64,000 nt of DNA from Planctomycetota bacterium (GTDB taxonomy: Bacteria > Planctomycetota > UBA1135 > UBA2386): positions 1,054,001-1,118,000 of the forward strand of contig JACKHZ010000008.1 in assembly GCA_020638735.1 (NCBI GenBank), written 5' to 3'. The notes below the pieces were generated by a model. That model made no database searches, had not been told where the DNA came from, and worked only from the letters and a program-made list of their open reading frames with translations. Shown here one piece after another: positions 47,131 through 56,867 of this stretch. A program made the translations under genes and the position numbers. The stretch's first letter is position 1, and each line of letters starts with the position of its first letter.

Positions 47131-47199
47131 CGCTGAGCCGCGGCGCTTCGCGCCGCCGGCTCCTGCGGCCGGAGTTCGGGCCGCTGCGTCGGCCCGAAC
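47128..47199 (-). terminator. Composite two-hairpin element A at the S46 peptidase gene end
   Basis: Hairpin 1 (47128-47170, 43 nt): GGCCGC, GAGCCG, CGGCGC, loop TTC, then the matching arms. Hairpin 2 (47174-47199): 10-bp stem GTTCGGGCCG around CTGCGT. It ends 1 nt before the stop codon of the minus-strand gene. A second copy with compensatory base changes is at 62949-63018. Confidence 0.7.
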
Positions 47200-47200
47200 G

Positions 47201-48853
47201 TCACTTCGCCATCAACTCGCCGACGAGGTCCTTCTCGCCGTACACCTTGTCGAGCGCCTCGACCATGATCGCCGGGTGCACGCCGACGCAGCGGTTGACG
47301 ACCTCGTCGAACCAGTAGTTGCCCGGCAGCGACTCGATGTTGCCGTCGAACACGAGGCCGACGATCTGCGCGTCCCGGTTGAGGATCGGGCTGCCGGAGT
47401 TGCCGCCGATGATGTCGCAGGTGCAGACGAAGTTGAACGGCGTGTCCAGCGTGAGCTTGCTCTTCGCGTCGAGCCACTGCTGCGGCAGGTCGTAGGGCTT
47501 CTGGTTGTCGAACGAGCTGTTGCGCTCGAACAGGCCCCAGACGGTCGTCTTCGGCGGCACCTTGGTGGTGCCGGCCTCGTAGCCCTTCACCGTGCCGAAC
47601 GACAGGCGCAGCGTGAAGGTCGCGTCCGGGTAGCGCTCGCTGCCGTAGACGTCGAAGCGCGCCTGGTTGATGACGGCCTTGGCGTCGGCGCAGGTCTCGG
47701 TCGCCACGACCTCGAGCTTCTGCATCATCGCGCCGATGTTGACGCGCTCACCGCCGAACTCCTCCTTCAGCGCGGCCATCTGCTCGGCGACGAAGTCGAA
47801 CGCCTTCGCGACCTCTTCCTTGCCCGACTTCTGGATGAGCTCCTGATCGCGCTCGGCGATGCGCTCCATCCACTTGTCGTCGAGCAGGCCGTTGAGGTGA
47901 CCGGTGTAGGCCTTGAGGCTGTTGGTGACGCCGAAGTAGGTGTCGCGCAGCGCGAACGCCGCCTTGGGGTCCTTCTCCATGCGTTGACGCAGCTGCTTCT
48001 CACGCCCTTCGAGGAAGCGCACGATCGCCGGCACCGACATGTCGCGGTGGAACTCCATCTCGGCGTGCGTCAGCGAGCGCTCGGTGCCGCCCGGGTGACC
48101 CGACACGAACACCAGCTCGTCGGTCGCGGCGCCGGCCGGGTTGAACGGGAAGAACCACTTCGACGAGTCGACCGGCTTGTCGTCCTCGTAGACGCGGAAG
48201 AACGCACAGTCGAGGCAGTAGCGCGGGTAGGTGAAGTTGTCGTAGTCGCCGCCGTAGAACGCGACCTGCTTGGCCGGCGCGAACACCAGGCGCACGTCGT
48301 CGTAGACGTGGTAGACGTAGATGCGGTACTGGTTGCCGTCGTAGAGCGTGACCGGCTGCGCGTCGAGGTTCGCAGCGGCGTCGCTGCTCGCGGCGCACAG
48401 TTCGGTCAGCTTCTCCTCGACGCTGCCGCCCTCCTTCTTGACCGCCATGATCTCGACGGTCACGTCCTTGATCTCGACCAGCTGGCGCAGCGTCAGGTCC
48501 TTGCCCGGCACTTCCTGCCCGTAGAGCTTGGCGCTGAAGCCCGGCTCGACCCAGTCCTTCTCCGGCGTCGACACCGCCTGGATGGTCGTCAGCGCGACGT
48601 GGTGGTTGGTCATCACCAGGCCGTTGGCCGACACGAACGAACCCGAGCCGCCGGTGTCGAAGCGCACCGAGCCGAGCCGCACGTGGTCGATCCACTCCTG
48701 CGTCGGTTCGAAGTCGTACTTCTCCTTCAGCGTCTTCAGCGGCAGGCCGTCGAACGGCCACATGCCCTCGTCGGGGCGGGCCATCGAGCCGGGGAACGAG
48801 GCGCCGAGCGCCAGGGTGGCGGCGGCGAACAGGATCGCAGGTTGGAATTGCAT
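47201..48853 (-). CDS. S46-family serine peptidase (dipeptidyl-peptidase 7/11-like)
   Basis: 550 residues with a signal peptide (ILFAAATLALGASF). S46 enzymes release dipeptides from peptide N-termini in the periplasm. The catalytic region is visible: SGSFVSANGLVMTNHH (catalytic His at 84/85), DYDNFTYPRY, SGHPGGT, and GGNSGSPILN with Ser486. Known DPP7/DPP11 proteins are about 700 residues, so this one is short. A composite hairpin directly follows its stop. Together with the many secreted proteins it points to peptide scavenging from outside. Confidence 0.82.
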   Translation of the reverse strand: MQFQPAILFAAATLALGASFPGSMARPDEGMWPFDGLPLKTLKEKYDFEPTQEWIDHVRLGSVRFDTGGSGSFVSANGLVMTNHHVALTTIQAVSTPEKDWVEPGFSAKLYGQEVPGKDLTLRQLVEIKDVTVEIMAVKKEGGSVEEKLTELCAASSDAAANLDAQPVTLYDGNQYRIYVYHVYDDVRLVFAPAKQVAFYGGDYDNFTYPRYCLDCAFFRVYEDDKPVDSSKWFFPFNPAGAATDELVFVSGHPGGTERSLTHAEMEFHRDMSVPAIVRFLEGREKQLRQRMEKDPKAAFALRDTYFGVTNSLKAYTGHLNGLLDDKWMERIAERDQELIQKSGKEEVAKAFDFVAEQMAALKEEFGGERVNIGAMMQKLEVVATETCADAKAVINQARFDVYGSERYPDATFTLRLSFGTVKGYEAGTTKVPPKTTVWGLFERNSSFDNQKPYDLPQQWLDAKSKLTLDTPFNFVCTCDIIGGNSGSPILNRDAQIVGLVFDGNIESLPGNYWFDEVVNRCVGVHPAIMVEALDKVYGEKDLVGELMAK

Positions 48854-49037
48854 CGTGGGTCTCTACGGGCTTCGCCGAGGGGCGGCGAGTCGGGCCGAAG
48901 AGGATAGGGAGCCGGGGCGGCCGAGGCCAATGCTGGTCCGGTCAGCGGTCCGGTTCGGGGCCCGGGGGACCGGGGCGAAGGGCCCAGGTCGATGCGGTTC
49001 GGCGGGTCGTGCACCCAGACCGTTCCGTCCGGCCCCG

Positions 49038-50456
49038 CTACAGCGTGACCACCACCGGCAGGCTGACGTCGAACGACGACAGCGACAGGGCGCCCCAGAG
49101 ATACGCCATCTGCGCGCCGCTCAGGGACAGCGTCGGCGGGACGACCAGGTCGGTGTGCTGCGGGTGACCCTGCCACGGATTGCTCGGGTCGGGACGCACG
49201 AAGACGTCGAGGATCAGGTAGCTGGAGAACGGACCGCCGAACGCGACGCCGGAGATCGCCAGGCTCGTTTGCGGGGTGCCCGGCGGCGGCCAGCCGGTCA
49301 TCCAGGTGCTCGCCAGCAGGTTGCCGGTCACCGGGTCCTGGTGACGGAACGCCGAGGCCTGCAGCAGGGTCGGAAAACTGGTCGGCAGCGCCTGGGGCAC
49401 CGCGCCGATCATGCGATCGAGCAGCACCGGGCTCGGCGCGCCGGGGCCGCCGGGATCGAGCGCGCAGATGCCGTCGATGTCGTCCGGACCGAGGCCCAGC
49501 CCGAGCTCGTCGGACAGTTCCGGTCCGGTCGGCAGGCGATAGGGAACGTGGATGCCGCTGAACACGACCGAGAACAGCAGCTGGTTGCGCGCCACGCCGC
49601 CCGGCGGCGGCAACAGCAGGTCGGTCGAGAACAGCAACACGCCGTGGGCGACGTCGAGCGCGAGCGCGTCGAGGTCTTCGGCGGGATCGATGCCGAGGTC
49701 GACCGCCGTGAGCGCGACCACCGGCGTCGTCCACGACAACGAGCCGGGGATCCACGTCGTCGCGAACACCGTCGCGCCGCTGACCGCGGCCGGGCTCGTC
49801 GTCCACGCCGCCGGGATCGCCGCCTTGCTCGCGTCGGTCACCGAGAAGTAGACGGTCGGCGCCGGCAGCAACGCGGCGATGTCGGGGTTCTCCTGGTAGA
49901 TCAGCGCGGCGTAGACGTCGTGCGCGTCGACGTTGCCCGGCCCGCCGCCGAACGCCGCCATCTCCGTCGCGTCGACGCTGCGGAACGGCACCCCGATGAC
50001 CGTCGCCCACAGCGCGCTGCCGGGGATCACGTAGGCGAACACGTCGGCCGCCGCGTCGCCGCCCAGCGCTTCGTCGTAGATGGCCTTGCCGGGCACGCCG
50101 ACGGTCGCGCGCGAGACCGTGTAGGTCAGCGCCGCCCACTGCCCCGGCGGCACGACGGCCTCGCCGAGCGGCGTCGAGTCGATCCAGTCCCAGCCGAGCG
50201 AGAACGCGTCGACGTCGACCGCGGCGCCGCCGAGGAACGTCGAGAAGTCGGGGATCGTCGGGCTCGGCGTGCGCGACGGCGGCAGCACGCCGTCGATGCC
50301 GGCGTCGGTCAGGCGCAGGCGGCCGGCGCTGGTCGCCGGGAGGGAGGTCGTCAGGTCGATCGAGAAGCCGTGGGGCAGGCCGAGCAACGGGCCCTTGCTC
50401 TGCGCGACGAGACCGACGGCGAAGAGCGGCGACAGCATGACGGTGGCGAGACGCAT
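49038..50456 (-). CDS. Secreted hypothetical protein
   Basis: 472 residues, signal peptide MLSPLFAVGLVAQ. The body is beta-rich and Pro/Gly/Asp-rich, with no domain I recognise. It starts 15 nt after the kinase stop, so may be co-transcribed with the ECF sigma-kinase operon. It ends in a beta-strand-rich SSFDVSLPVVVTL, unlike the shared C-terminal domain. The 184-bp gap downstream (48854-49037) is G-rich and shows nothing else. Confidence 0.6.
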   Translation of the reverse strand: MRLATVMLSPLFAVGLVAQSKGPLLGLPHGFSIDLTTSLPATSAGRLRLTDAGIDGVLPPSRTPSPTIPDFSTFLGGAAVDVDAFSLGWDWIDSTPLGEAVVPPGQWAALTYTVSRATVGVPGKAIYDEALGGDAAADVFAYVIPGSALWATVIGVPFRSVDATEMAAFGGGPGNVDAHDVYAALIYQENPDIAALLPAPTVYFSVTDASKAAIPAAWTTSPAAVSGATVFATTWIPGSLSWTTPVVALTAVDLGIDPAEDLDALALDVAHGVLLFSTDLLLPPPGGVARNQLLFSVVFSGIHVPYRLPTGPELSDELGLGLGPDDIDGICALDPGGPGAPSPVLLDRMIGAVPQALPTSFPTLLQASAFRHQDPVTGNLLASTWMTGWPPPGTPQTSLAISGVAFGGPFSSYLILDVFVRPDPSNPWQGHPQHTDLVVPPTLSLSGAQMAYLWGALSLSSFDVSLPVVVTL

Positions 50457-50471
50457 CGGGAGACCTCGAGG

Positions 50472-53036
50472 TCAGCGGTTCTGCAGTTCGGCGAGCAGCT
50501 GTTCGCGCAGGCTGCGGTAGACAGGGTGATCGGGCGCCAGCGACACGGCGAGGTCGAGCAGCCACAGGCGCAGCCGGCCGCGCGCGTCGGCGTCGATCGT
50601 CGCGCTGCGCAGCAGGTCGGCGAGGTTGGCGATCTGCCGGGCGCTGGTCGGCTCGGCGCGCAGCTGGTAGAGCAACGGCGCCAGCGCACGATCGAGGTCG
50701 TGTTCGGCGAGGTGCCGGCTGAGCAGCAGCGACGGCCGCACGCTCGCGGCCTTCGGGTTGTCGGTCTCGGCGACGTCGCGCGCGGCGGCGAAGTGGGACA
50801 CCGCGACGGCCGCCACCTGCCGGCTCGCCGCGACGTCGCCGCTGCGCAGCGCCGCGAGCGCGCGCTCGAGCTCCAGGTTGCCGAGCTCGTACTCCCGCCA
50901 GCCCTCGTCCTCGATGCCGGCGGCGGCGGCGCGCGCGTCGTCGAAGCGGCCCAGGTCGCGCAGCGTCTGGCACAGGCCCGAGCGGCTGTTCGGCAGCCAC
51001 GGCCGCAGCGCGACCGCCGTCTCGTAGCAGCGCAGGGCGTCGTCGAGGTGGCCGAGGCGCAGGTGGGCGAAGCCGAGGTTGGTCCACGGGCCGTGCCGTC
51101 CGGGGCGCAGCTGCAGCGAGCGCTCGCAGAACGGGATCGCCGCCGCGAACCGGGCGAGCTGCAGGTGCGCCGCGGCCAGCGCGTGCTGCGTGCGCGCGGT
51201 CGGGTGCCCATAGACGCCTTCGAGCCGACTCGCCTCGCGGATCGCCAGCTGCGGATCGGGTGGACGCTTGCCGAGCAGCGCGAGCAGACGCAGGTCCTGC
51301 GCCGGCAGGTAGTCCCCGGCCTGCGCCAGCAGGCGATCGGCAGCGGCGCAGTCGCGCGCGCGCAGCGCGTGGAAGCCGGCGAGGAAGCAGTCGACGGGCG
51401 TCGTCGGCCCGGGCAGGCCGTCGAGGTCGACGACGAACCGACCATGGGCACCGACGGCGGCGTTCTGGTAGCGCTCGGCCAGGGCGCGCACGTAGACGCT
51501 GTCCGCGACCGCGGTGATGCGCGCGAAGTCCGCCGCGGCGCGCGCGCGGTCGCCGAAGTCGAGCAGGCTCGCAGCGCGCAGCAGGTAGAGGCCGAGATCC
51601 TCGTCGTCGCGATGCAGCGCCGCGTCTTCGCCGAGCAACGTGTCGAGCTCGGCGACGAGGTCGCGCTGCTCGTCGACGGGCACCAGCGGGCGCTGATCCG
51701 GGTAGCCCTCGATGCAGAGGTCCGCCGGCAACGCGGCGAGCCGCGTCGCGCGCAGCCGTTCGGCCGCCATCGCCTCGTTGGCGAGGTAGCTCGGCACGCC
51801 GACCGCGCCGAACACCGCCGCCACGACCGAGGCCGCGATCGCGGCGCTGCGGGCCGGCCGGCGGGCGATGTGCCGCCAACCGCGACGTAGCCGGCCGAGC
51901 GGCCGCGCGGTGACCGGCGCGTGGTCGAGGAACGCGCCGAGGTCGTCGACCAGCGCGCGCACGGTCGCATAGCGCCGCCGCAGGTCGCGCTCGAGGCCCT
52001 TGTCGAGGATCGCCGCGAGGTCGCGCGGCAGCGCCGGGCAGAGCCGCGACGCCGGGATCGGATCGTCGCGCTGCAGCGCGACCATCACGTGCTGCAGGTC
52101 GCCCTCGTGCGGCGGCCGCAGCGTCAGCAGGTGGTAGAGCGTCGCCGTCAGGCCGTAGACGTCGAGCTGCGCCCGCGGCTCGGCCCGGCCGCGCGCCTGT
52201 TCGGGCGCCATGTAGCACGGCGTGCCGAGCACCGTGTGCGTGCGCGTGATGCAGGCGTCGCCGACGCGCGCGGCGAGGCCGAAGTCGAGCAGCACCGCGC
52301 TGCCGTCGTCGCGCACGAAGGCGTTGCCCGGCTTGACGTCGCGGTGGCAGATGCCGTCCTCGTGCGCGGCGACGAGGCCCAGGCCGAGCTGCCGGACCCA
52401 GCGCACCGTCTGGCGCAACCAGCCGTTCTCGAGCGTCGCGTCCGGCAGCCGCCGCCGCAGCCAGTCGAGCTGGGCGAACGCCTGCACCGAAGGCCGCCCC
52501 TGCATCGCCTGGTACGCGGCGTCCAGCAGCTGCGCGAGCGTCGCGCCGCGCAGCAGCTCGGTGACGACGAAGGTGACGCCGTGCTCGGCGGTGCCGTGAT
52601 CGTGGATGCGCACGATGTTGGGGTGTTCGTGCGCCGCCAGCGCGAGCGCCTCGCGACGGAAGCGCGCCTCGCCGTCGGGGCCGTCGAACAGCCCGCGATG
52701 CAGCAGCTTGACCGCGACCTCGCGCTCGAGCTGCTGGTCTCGGGCGCGCCAGACCGTGCCCGCGGCGCCGCTGCCGATCGGCTCGACGAGCCGGTAGCGG
52801 CCGGCGAGCACACGCCCCCCGGCGGCGGCATCGGCGTCGGCGCAGACGCCGGTCTCCGCCTCGCGGCGGTGCAGCGCGGCGGCGCCTTCCCCCATCGAGA
52901 GCGCCGCGCGCACCGCGGCGGCGAACTCGGGCCGCGCGGCGCACAGCGCGTCGACGTCGACGTCGCGGCCGTCGTCGATCACGTCGAGCGCCTCGGCGAT
53001 CCAGCCGGCGACCAGCGCTTCGTCGTCCGCGTTCAT
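50472..53036 (-). CDS. Ser/Thr protein kinase with transmembrane helix and TPR-like region
   Basis: 854 residues. ATG53036 overlaps the sigma factor stop (ATGA), so the genes are translationally coupled. The kinase domain has IGSGAAGTVWRA, VAVKLL, HRDVKPGN (His231, Asp233) and DFGLAARVGD. A transmembrane helix near residues 395-415 (AAIAASVVAAVFGAVG) leads to an outer half with tetratricopeptide-type helical pairs (about 600-780: FCERSLQLRPGRHGPWTNLG, ALRCYETAVALRP). It probably senses signals through the TPR part and acts with the ECF sigma factor, a common planctomycete pairing. Confidence 0.85.
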   Translation of the reverse strand: MNADDEALVAGWIAEALDVIDDGRDVDVDALCAARPEFAAAVRAALSMGEGAAALHRREAETGVCADADAAAGGRVLAGRYRLVEPIGSGAAGTVWRARDQQLEREVAVKLLHRGLFDGPDGEARFRREALALAAHEHPNIVRIHDHGTAEHGVTFVVTELLRGATLAQLLDAAYQAMQGRPSVQAFAQLDWLRRRLPDATLENGWLRQTVRWVRQLGLGLVAAHEDGICHRDVKPGNAFVRDDGSAVLLDFGLAARVGDACITRTHTVLGTPCYMAPEQARGRAEPRAQLDVYGLTATLYHLLTLRPPHEGDLQHVMVALQRDDPIPASRLCPALPRDLAAILDKGLERDLRRRYATVRALVDDLGAFLDHAPVTARPLGRLRRGWRHIARRPARSAAIAASVVAAVFGAVGVPSYLANEAMAAERLRATRLAALPADLCIEGYPDQRPLVPVDEQRDLVAELDTLLGEDAALHRDDEDLGLYLLRAASLLDFGDRARAAADFARITAVADSVYVRALAERYQNAAVGAHGRFVVDLDGLPGPTTPVDCFLAGFHALRARDCAAADRLLAQAGDYLPAQDLRLLALLGKRPPDPQLAIREASRLEGVYGHPTARTQHALAAAHLQLARFAAAIPFCERSLQLRPGRHGPWTNLGFAHLRLGHLDDALRCYETAVALRPWLPNSRSGLCQTLRDLGRFDDARAAAAGIEDEGWREYELGNLELERALAALRSGDVAASRQVAAVAVSHFAAARDVAETDNPKAASVRPSLLLSRHLAEHDLDRALAPLLYQLRAEPTSARQIANLADLLRSATIDADARGRLRLWLLDLAVSLAPDHPVYRSLREQLLAELQNR

Positions 53037-53653
53037 GCGTCCGCTCCGAAGTCGACGCCGCGCTCGCGGAGCCGCAGCAGCAGCCGCCCTTGCAGCAGGT
53101 GGAACGCCTTGCGCGCGGCGTCGGGCGTCTGCCAGCCGAGCCGCTCCGCCAGCTCGGCGAACTCGAGCCGCTGCTCGTGGCGCAGCGACAACAGCGCGCG
53201 GTCGCGTTCGTCGAAGGTCGCCAGCACCTCGCTGTAGATGCGCAGCTGCTCATGATCGCCGGCCATCGTGGCCGGGCCGGCCTCTCCCGCGACGGCGCCG
53301 ACCGTCGCCGGACCGGCGTCGCCGACGCGCCGCACGTCGCGCCGCGCCGCCTGGCTCCTGCGCACCTGATCGACGAGGCGGTGCTCGACCAGCGTCGCCA
53401 GCAGCGCGACGAAGGCCTCTTCGCGGTCGCCGTCCCATCGCCCGAGGTTGCGCAGCACGTCGACGAACACCTCCTGCACGATGTCGCCGGTGCTCAGCTG
53501 TCGCAGCAACGCGTGCTGCTGCGGGCGCAGTCGCCGCTGCAGCTGCCCGTGCACCAGCGCCCGCACGCGCGCCTCGAACCGCGTCACCAGCTCGTCCTGC
53601 GCCTCGCGATCGCCGGCGCGCGCCCGTCGCAGCAGTTCGGGCAGTTCGTGCAT
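53033..53653 (-). CDS. ECF-type sigma factor of the sigma-kinase operon
   Basis: 206 residues. ATG53653 is preferred: a GATACT hexamer (53665-53660) lies 6 nt upstream, and upstream in-frame sequence is not sigma-like. Region 2 appears as LSTGDIVQEVFVDVLRNLG and ATLVEHRLVDQVRRS; region 4 as DRALLSLRHEQRLEFAELAERLGWQTPDAARKAF. Its stop overlaps the kinase start, so expression is coupled. No anti-sigma gene is adjacent. Confidence 0.82.
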   Translation of the reverse strand: MHELPELLRRARAGDREAQDELVTRFEARVRALVHGQLQRRLRPQQHALLRQLSTGDIVQEVFVDVLRNLGRWDGDREEAFVALLATLVEHRLVDQVRRSQAARRDVRRVGDAGPATVGAVAGEAGPATMAGDHEQLRIYSEVLATFDERDRALLSLRHEQRLEFAELAERLGWQTPDAARKAFHLLQGRLLLRLRERGVDFGADA

Positions 53654-53702
53654 CACGGGAGTATCGCAGATCATGTCCGCTCCGTGGCCGCGGGCTCGGG
53701 CC

Positions 53703-55448
53703 TCACCCGCCGATCGCGGCGTCGACCGCGTTGCTGACGATGCCGCCGAAGGCGTTGGCGGGCACGTCCAGCAGCCAGGCCTGGAAGTGCAGCCCGATCC
53801 CGCGCGTCGCCGGGTCGTCGGCGATCGCGATCGCGAACTCGTACTCGCCGCTGGCGTCGGCGATGAGCGGCATGGTGAGGTCCAGCGAGGTGTGCAGCGT
53901 GCAGCCCGGCATGCCGAACGCGTCGAGCGGCAGCGGCAGCGGCACGCCGTTCCAGTCCGTCGCGGAGAGGCCGATGCAGAACAAGCCGAGCCAGTCGGGC
54001 ACGTTGGCGCCGCGCAGCACGAAGTCCTGGCCGAGCCACGGCAACGACCCCGTCGCCGGCGCCAGCGTCGACGGACCTTGGCTGCCGGGGCAGCCCGCGC
54101 CGCCGATCGTCGCCGTCGCGGTGAACGGCGGGAAGCGGTCGGCGCGCAGCACGTCGTCGATCGGCTGCTGCTTGCCGTAGACGAGGTTCGGCGCCGCCGA
54201 GAGATAGGCGACGAAGCGGCCGTCGTCGCTGATCGCCGGCCACTGGCACGAACCGTTCGGCGAACCACCCGTCGCGGCGATGCTGGCGCGGCGGGTCGTT
54301 CCGGTCTGCCGATCGCGCACCGCGACGTCCTCCAGCGCGCCGTTGGTGTCGCCGTCGAACACGTTGCTCGCGCGGGTCGTGAACGCGACGAAGCGACCGT
54401 CGCCGGAGATGCCGCCGTGCAGGCTCGCGCCGTTGCCGAAGTTGCCGGAGTCGTCGACGTTGACGCACTCGAAGGCGCCGCCGATCGGCGCCGTGACGTA
54501 GACCTGCTGCCCGGCCACGCCCGCCACGAGGTTGCTGGCGAAGCTCTGGAACACCACGTCGAGGCCGTACCGGCTGATCGCCAGCGCCGTGCAGTCGCCG
54601 TCGGGCTCGACGCCGTTCTGGCCGATGCTCGCACGCCACACGCCGTCGGTCGTCAGGTCGTAGACGAACACGTCGCGGCGGCCGTTGGTGTCGTTGCCGA
54701 CCAGGTCGGTCGCCGCGCTGTCGAAGACCACGAACTGCCCGTTGCCGCTGATGCGCGGGTTGCGGCTCGGGCCGTTGCCCGGCGCGCCGAGCGGCGTGCG
54801 GCTGCACAGGTGCACTGCGCCGGTCAGCAGGTCGCGCACGTAGACGTCGGTGACGCCGTTGCCGTCGCCGCCGGGGATCAGGTTGCCGGCGTTGCTGGCG
54901 AACGCGACGTAACGGCCGTCGTCGGAGACGCTCGGCGAGAAGCTGGCGTCGGTGCCGACGATGCCGAGGTGGTTGACGCTGCACAGCGTCGTCGTGTGCA
55001 GCGCGCGGTCGGCGAGGTAGATGTCGCTGCCGTGGTTGGGGTCGAACGGCGACAGCGTCGTCGCCTTGGACGTGTAGACGACGAACCGCCCGTCCGGCGT
55101 GATGCGCGGCTCCGAGCAGCGGTCGTCCGCCTGTTGCCCCTGCGGGCCGAGGCTGAGCCGGTCGGTGAGCCCGGTGCCGAAGTCCTTCACGAACACGTCG
55201 GCGTGCCCGTTGGTGTCGCCGCCGACCAGGTTGCTGGCGTCGGAGGCGAACACCACCCAGCGACCGTCGGCGGACACGTGCGGCAGGGACAGGCTGTCGT
55301 CGTTGCCCGGCGACTGCGCCGAGTTCGAGCTGGCGATGCGATTCGGAATCTGGGCGGCGGCGGATGCGCCGCAGCAGACGGCGGCGGCCAGCAGCAGCGT
55401 TGGGGTCGTCATGGCGGGGAGGAAGGATCGGGTGTGGGTCGTGGTCAT
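53703..55448 (-). CDS. Secreted WD40/PD40-like beta-propeller protein with shared C-terminal domain
   Basis: 581 residues. ATG55448 is the chosen start, with a second Met at 55412 as an alternative that begins right at the signal core (TLLLAAAVCCGASAAA-Q). The body carries repeated TolB/PD40 blades: VSADGRWVVFASDASNL, ITPDGRFVVYTSKATTL, VSDDGRYVAFASNAGNL, ISGNGQFVVFDSAATDL, ISGDGRFVAFTTRASNV, ISDDGRFVAYLSAAPNL. Then comes a C-terminal domain like that of other secreted proteins here (GGAGCPGS..PSTLAPATGS, FGMPGCTLHTSLDLT, EFAIAIADDPATRGIGL). Probably a surface protein; function unknown. Confidence 0.75.
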   Translation of the reverse strand: MTTTHTRSFLPAMTTPTLLLAAAVCCGASAAAQIPNRIASSNSAQSPGNDDSLSLPHVSADGRWVVFASDASNLVGGDTNGHADVFVKDFGTGLTDRLSLGPQGQQADDRCSEPRITPDGRFVVYTSKATTLSPFDPNHGSDIYLADRALHTTTLCSVNHLGIVGTDASFSPSVSDDGRYVAFASNAGNLIPGGDGNGVTDVYVRDLLTGAVHLCSRTPLGAPGNGPSRNPRISGNGQFVVFDSAATDLVGNDTNGRRDVFVYDLTTDGVWRASIGQNGVEPDGDCTALAISRYGLDVVFQSFASNLVAGVAGQQVYVTAPIGGAFECVNVDDSGNFGNGASLHGGISGDGRFVAFTTRASNVFDGDTNGALEDVAVRDRQTGTTRRASIAATGGSPNGSCQWPAISDDGRFVAYLSAAPNLVYGKQQPIDDVLRADRFPPFTATATIGGAGCPGSQGPSTLAPATGSLPWLGQDFVLRGANVPDWLGLFCIGLSATDWNGVPLPLPLDAFGMPGCTLHTSLDLTMPLIADASGEYEFAIAIADDPATRGIGLHFQAWLLDVPANAFGGIVSNAVDAAIGG

Positions 55449-55619
55449 GGCTCGTGCTCGGTGTTCACCAGCCACACCGCGCGGGTGGTCGGCGAGCGGA
55501 AGCCGTTCTCGGATTTCTCCGTACTCAGCCGTCGGCAGCGGAGCCGCAACGCGACGAGCCCGCCGGAGGTCCAGCGGTCGCTGGCTCCGGCGGGCTCGCA
55601 GGGTGGAGGTCGTGGCGAT

Positions 55620-56867
55620 TCAGTCGCCGATGCGCAGCGTCACTCCATTGGTGCGGCGCACCCCGTCGAACAGGCTGGCGCCGAACGGGTCGATGGTCAG
55701 CGCGGTCATCAGCAGCTCGGCGCCGCCGAGCGCCGGGTCGGGCGGGATCGGCAGCGGCAGCTGCATGCCGCCGAGCGGATCGCTGATGCCGGGGAGCAGC
55801 AGCGCGGCGAGCGGATCGATCGGCAGGTCGAAGCCCGGGTGGAGGAACGGCGCCGGGATCAGCGGCGCGCCGAGCCCCAAGCCGCCGGGGCCCGGGGTGA
55901 TCGCCCACAGGCCGAACTGGCCGGGCAGCACGTGGGCGTCGAGCACGCCGCCGCCGCCGACCGTCGCGTCCCCGGCGAAGCGGAACCAGTCGGTGGTCGC
56001 GTCCCCGTTCTCGTCGATCGATCGGTCGTATTCGGTCGCGCCCTGCTGCGGCACCTGCCCGGCGCCGGCCTCGCTGCCGTCGAGCACGTCTCGCGCGCCG
56101 CCGCCAGCAGCGAAGCCCACGCCCTGCACGCGACCGCCGTCCTGCGTGCGGTCCATGCCGAACGAGCCCGAGGTCATCGGCGCGACCACCGGCGGCAGCG
56201 TCAGGTCGCTGACGATCAGGCCCTGCCCCTGCAGCTGCTGGCGCACCCGGTCGTTGACGGCCTGGCCGGTGTCGCCGGCGAACACCGGCACGACGACCTG
56301 GATCCACAGCAGCGTCCACGTGCCGTTGACGAACTTCAGCACCTCGACGTCGACCTGGATCGAGCCGCTCGAGTTGGCGAACTTCTGCGGGTTGGCCTTC
56401 TGCACCTGGCCCCCGTTCTGCTTGCCGGCGTTCGGGCCTGGCCCGCCCCCGCCAGGTCCGCCGCCGGGGCCGCCGGGGCCGGCCGGCGGAGTCACCTTGG
56501 CCTTGACGCCGTTGATGCCCGTGTCGGTGCTGCCGATGCCGCCGCCCGACTGCAGCGGCGCGCCGCCCGGGCCGGCGGTGACGATCACGTCGGTGCCGTT
56601 CTGCACGACGGTGAAGCCCTGCGCCGCGAGCGCGGCGGTCGCCGCCGTGGCGATGCCCATCGAATCGGTGCCGGGCGGCACCACGACCGGCGTGTTGCCG
56701 AAGCCGCCGATGGTGATGCCGATGCCGCCGGGACTGCCGTCGCTGGCCGTGCCGGTCGTCGACTGGCCGGGCTGGATGCCGATCGTGACGGCGTTGCCCT
56801 GGGCGTTCGCGGTCGCGCAGAGGGCGAGGGTGGCGAGGGAGAGGAACGCGTCGCGGAAGGTCATCAT
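55620..56867 (-). CDS. Secreted Gly/Pro-rich hypothetical protein
   Basis: 415 residues. ATG56867 (MMTF...) has an AAGGAG ribosome site. Signal peptide (FLSLATLALCATANA-Q). A central Gly-Pro-rich linker (PGGPGGGPGGGGPGP) separates an N-terminal region with repeated G-rich turns from a C-terminal beta-rich region (TDWFRFAGDATVGGGG; PGQFGLWAITPGPGGLGLG). It has no recognised domain; likely extracytoplasmic. Confidence 0.55.
   Translation of the reverse strand: MMTFRDAFLSLATLALCATANAQGNAVTIGIQPGQSTTGTASDGSPGGIGITIGGFGNTPVVVPPGTDSMGIATAATAALAAQGFTVVQNGTDVIVTAGPGGAPLQSGGGIGSTDTGINGVKAKVTPPAGPGGPGGGPGGGGPGPNAGKQNGGQVQKANPQKFANSSGSIQVDVEVLKFVNGTWTLLWIQVVVPVFAGDTGQAVNDRVRQQLQGQGLIVSDLTLPPVVAPMTSGSFGMDRTQDGGRVQGVGFAAGGGARDVLDGSEAGAGQVPQQGATEYDRSIDENGDATTDWFRFAGDATVGGGGVLDAHVLPGQFGLWAITPGPGGLGLGAPLIPAPFLHPGFDLPIDPLAALLLPGISDPLGGMQLPLPIPPDPALGGAELLMTALTIDPFGASLFDGVRRTNGVTLRIGD

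Noticed and set aside
45147..47318. Coding reading of the 75-bp repeats as 25-residue repeats
   Set aside because: The period is divisible by 3 by chance; the frame is a shadow of the FHA-Lon gene running on into the repeats, and no start or ribosome site supports it.
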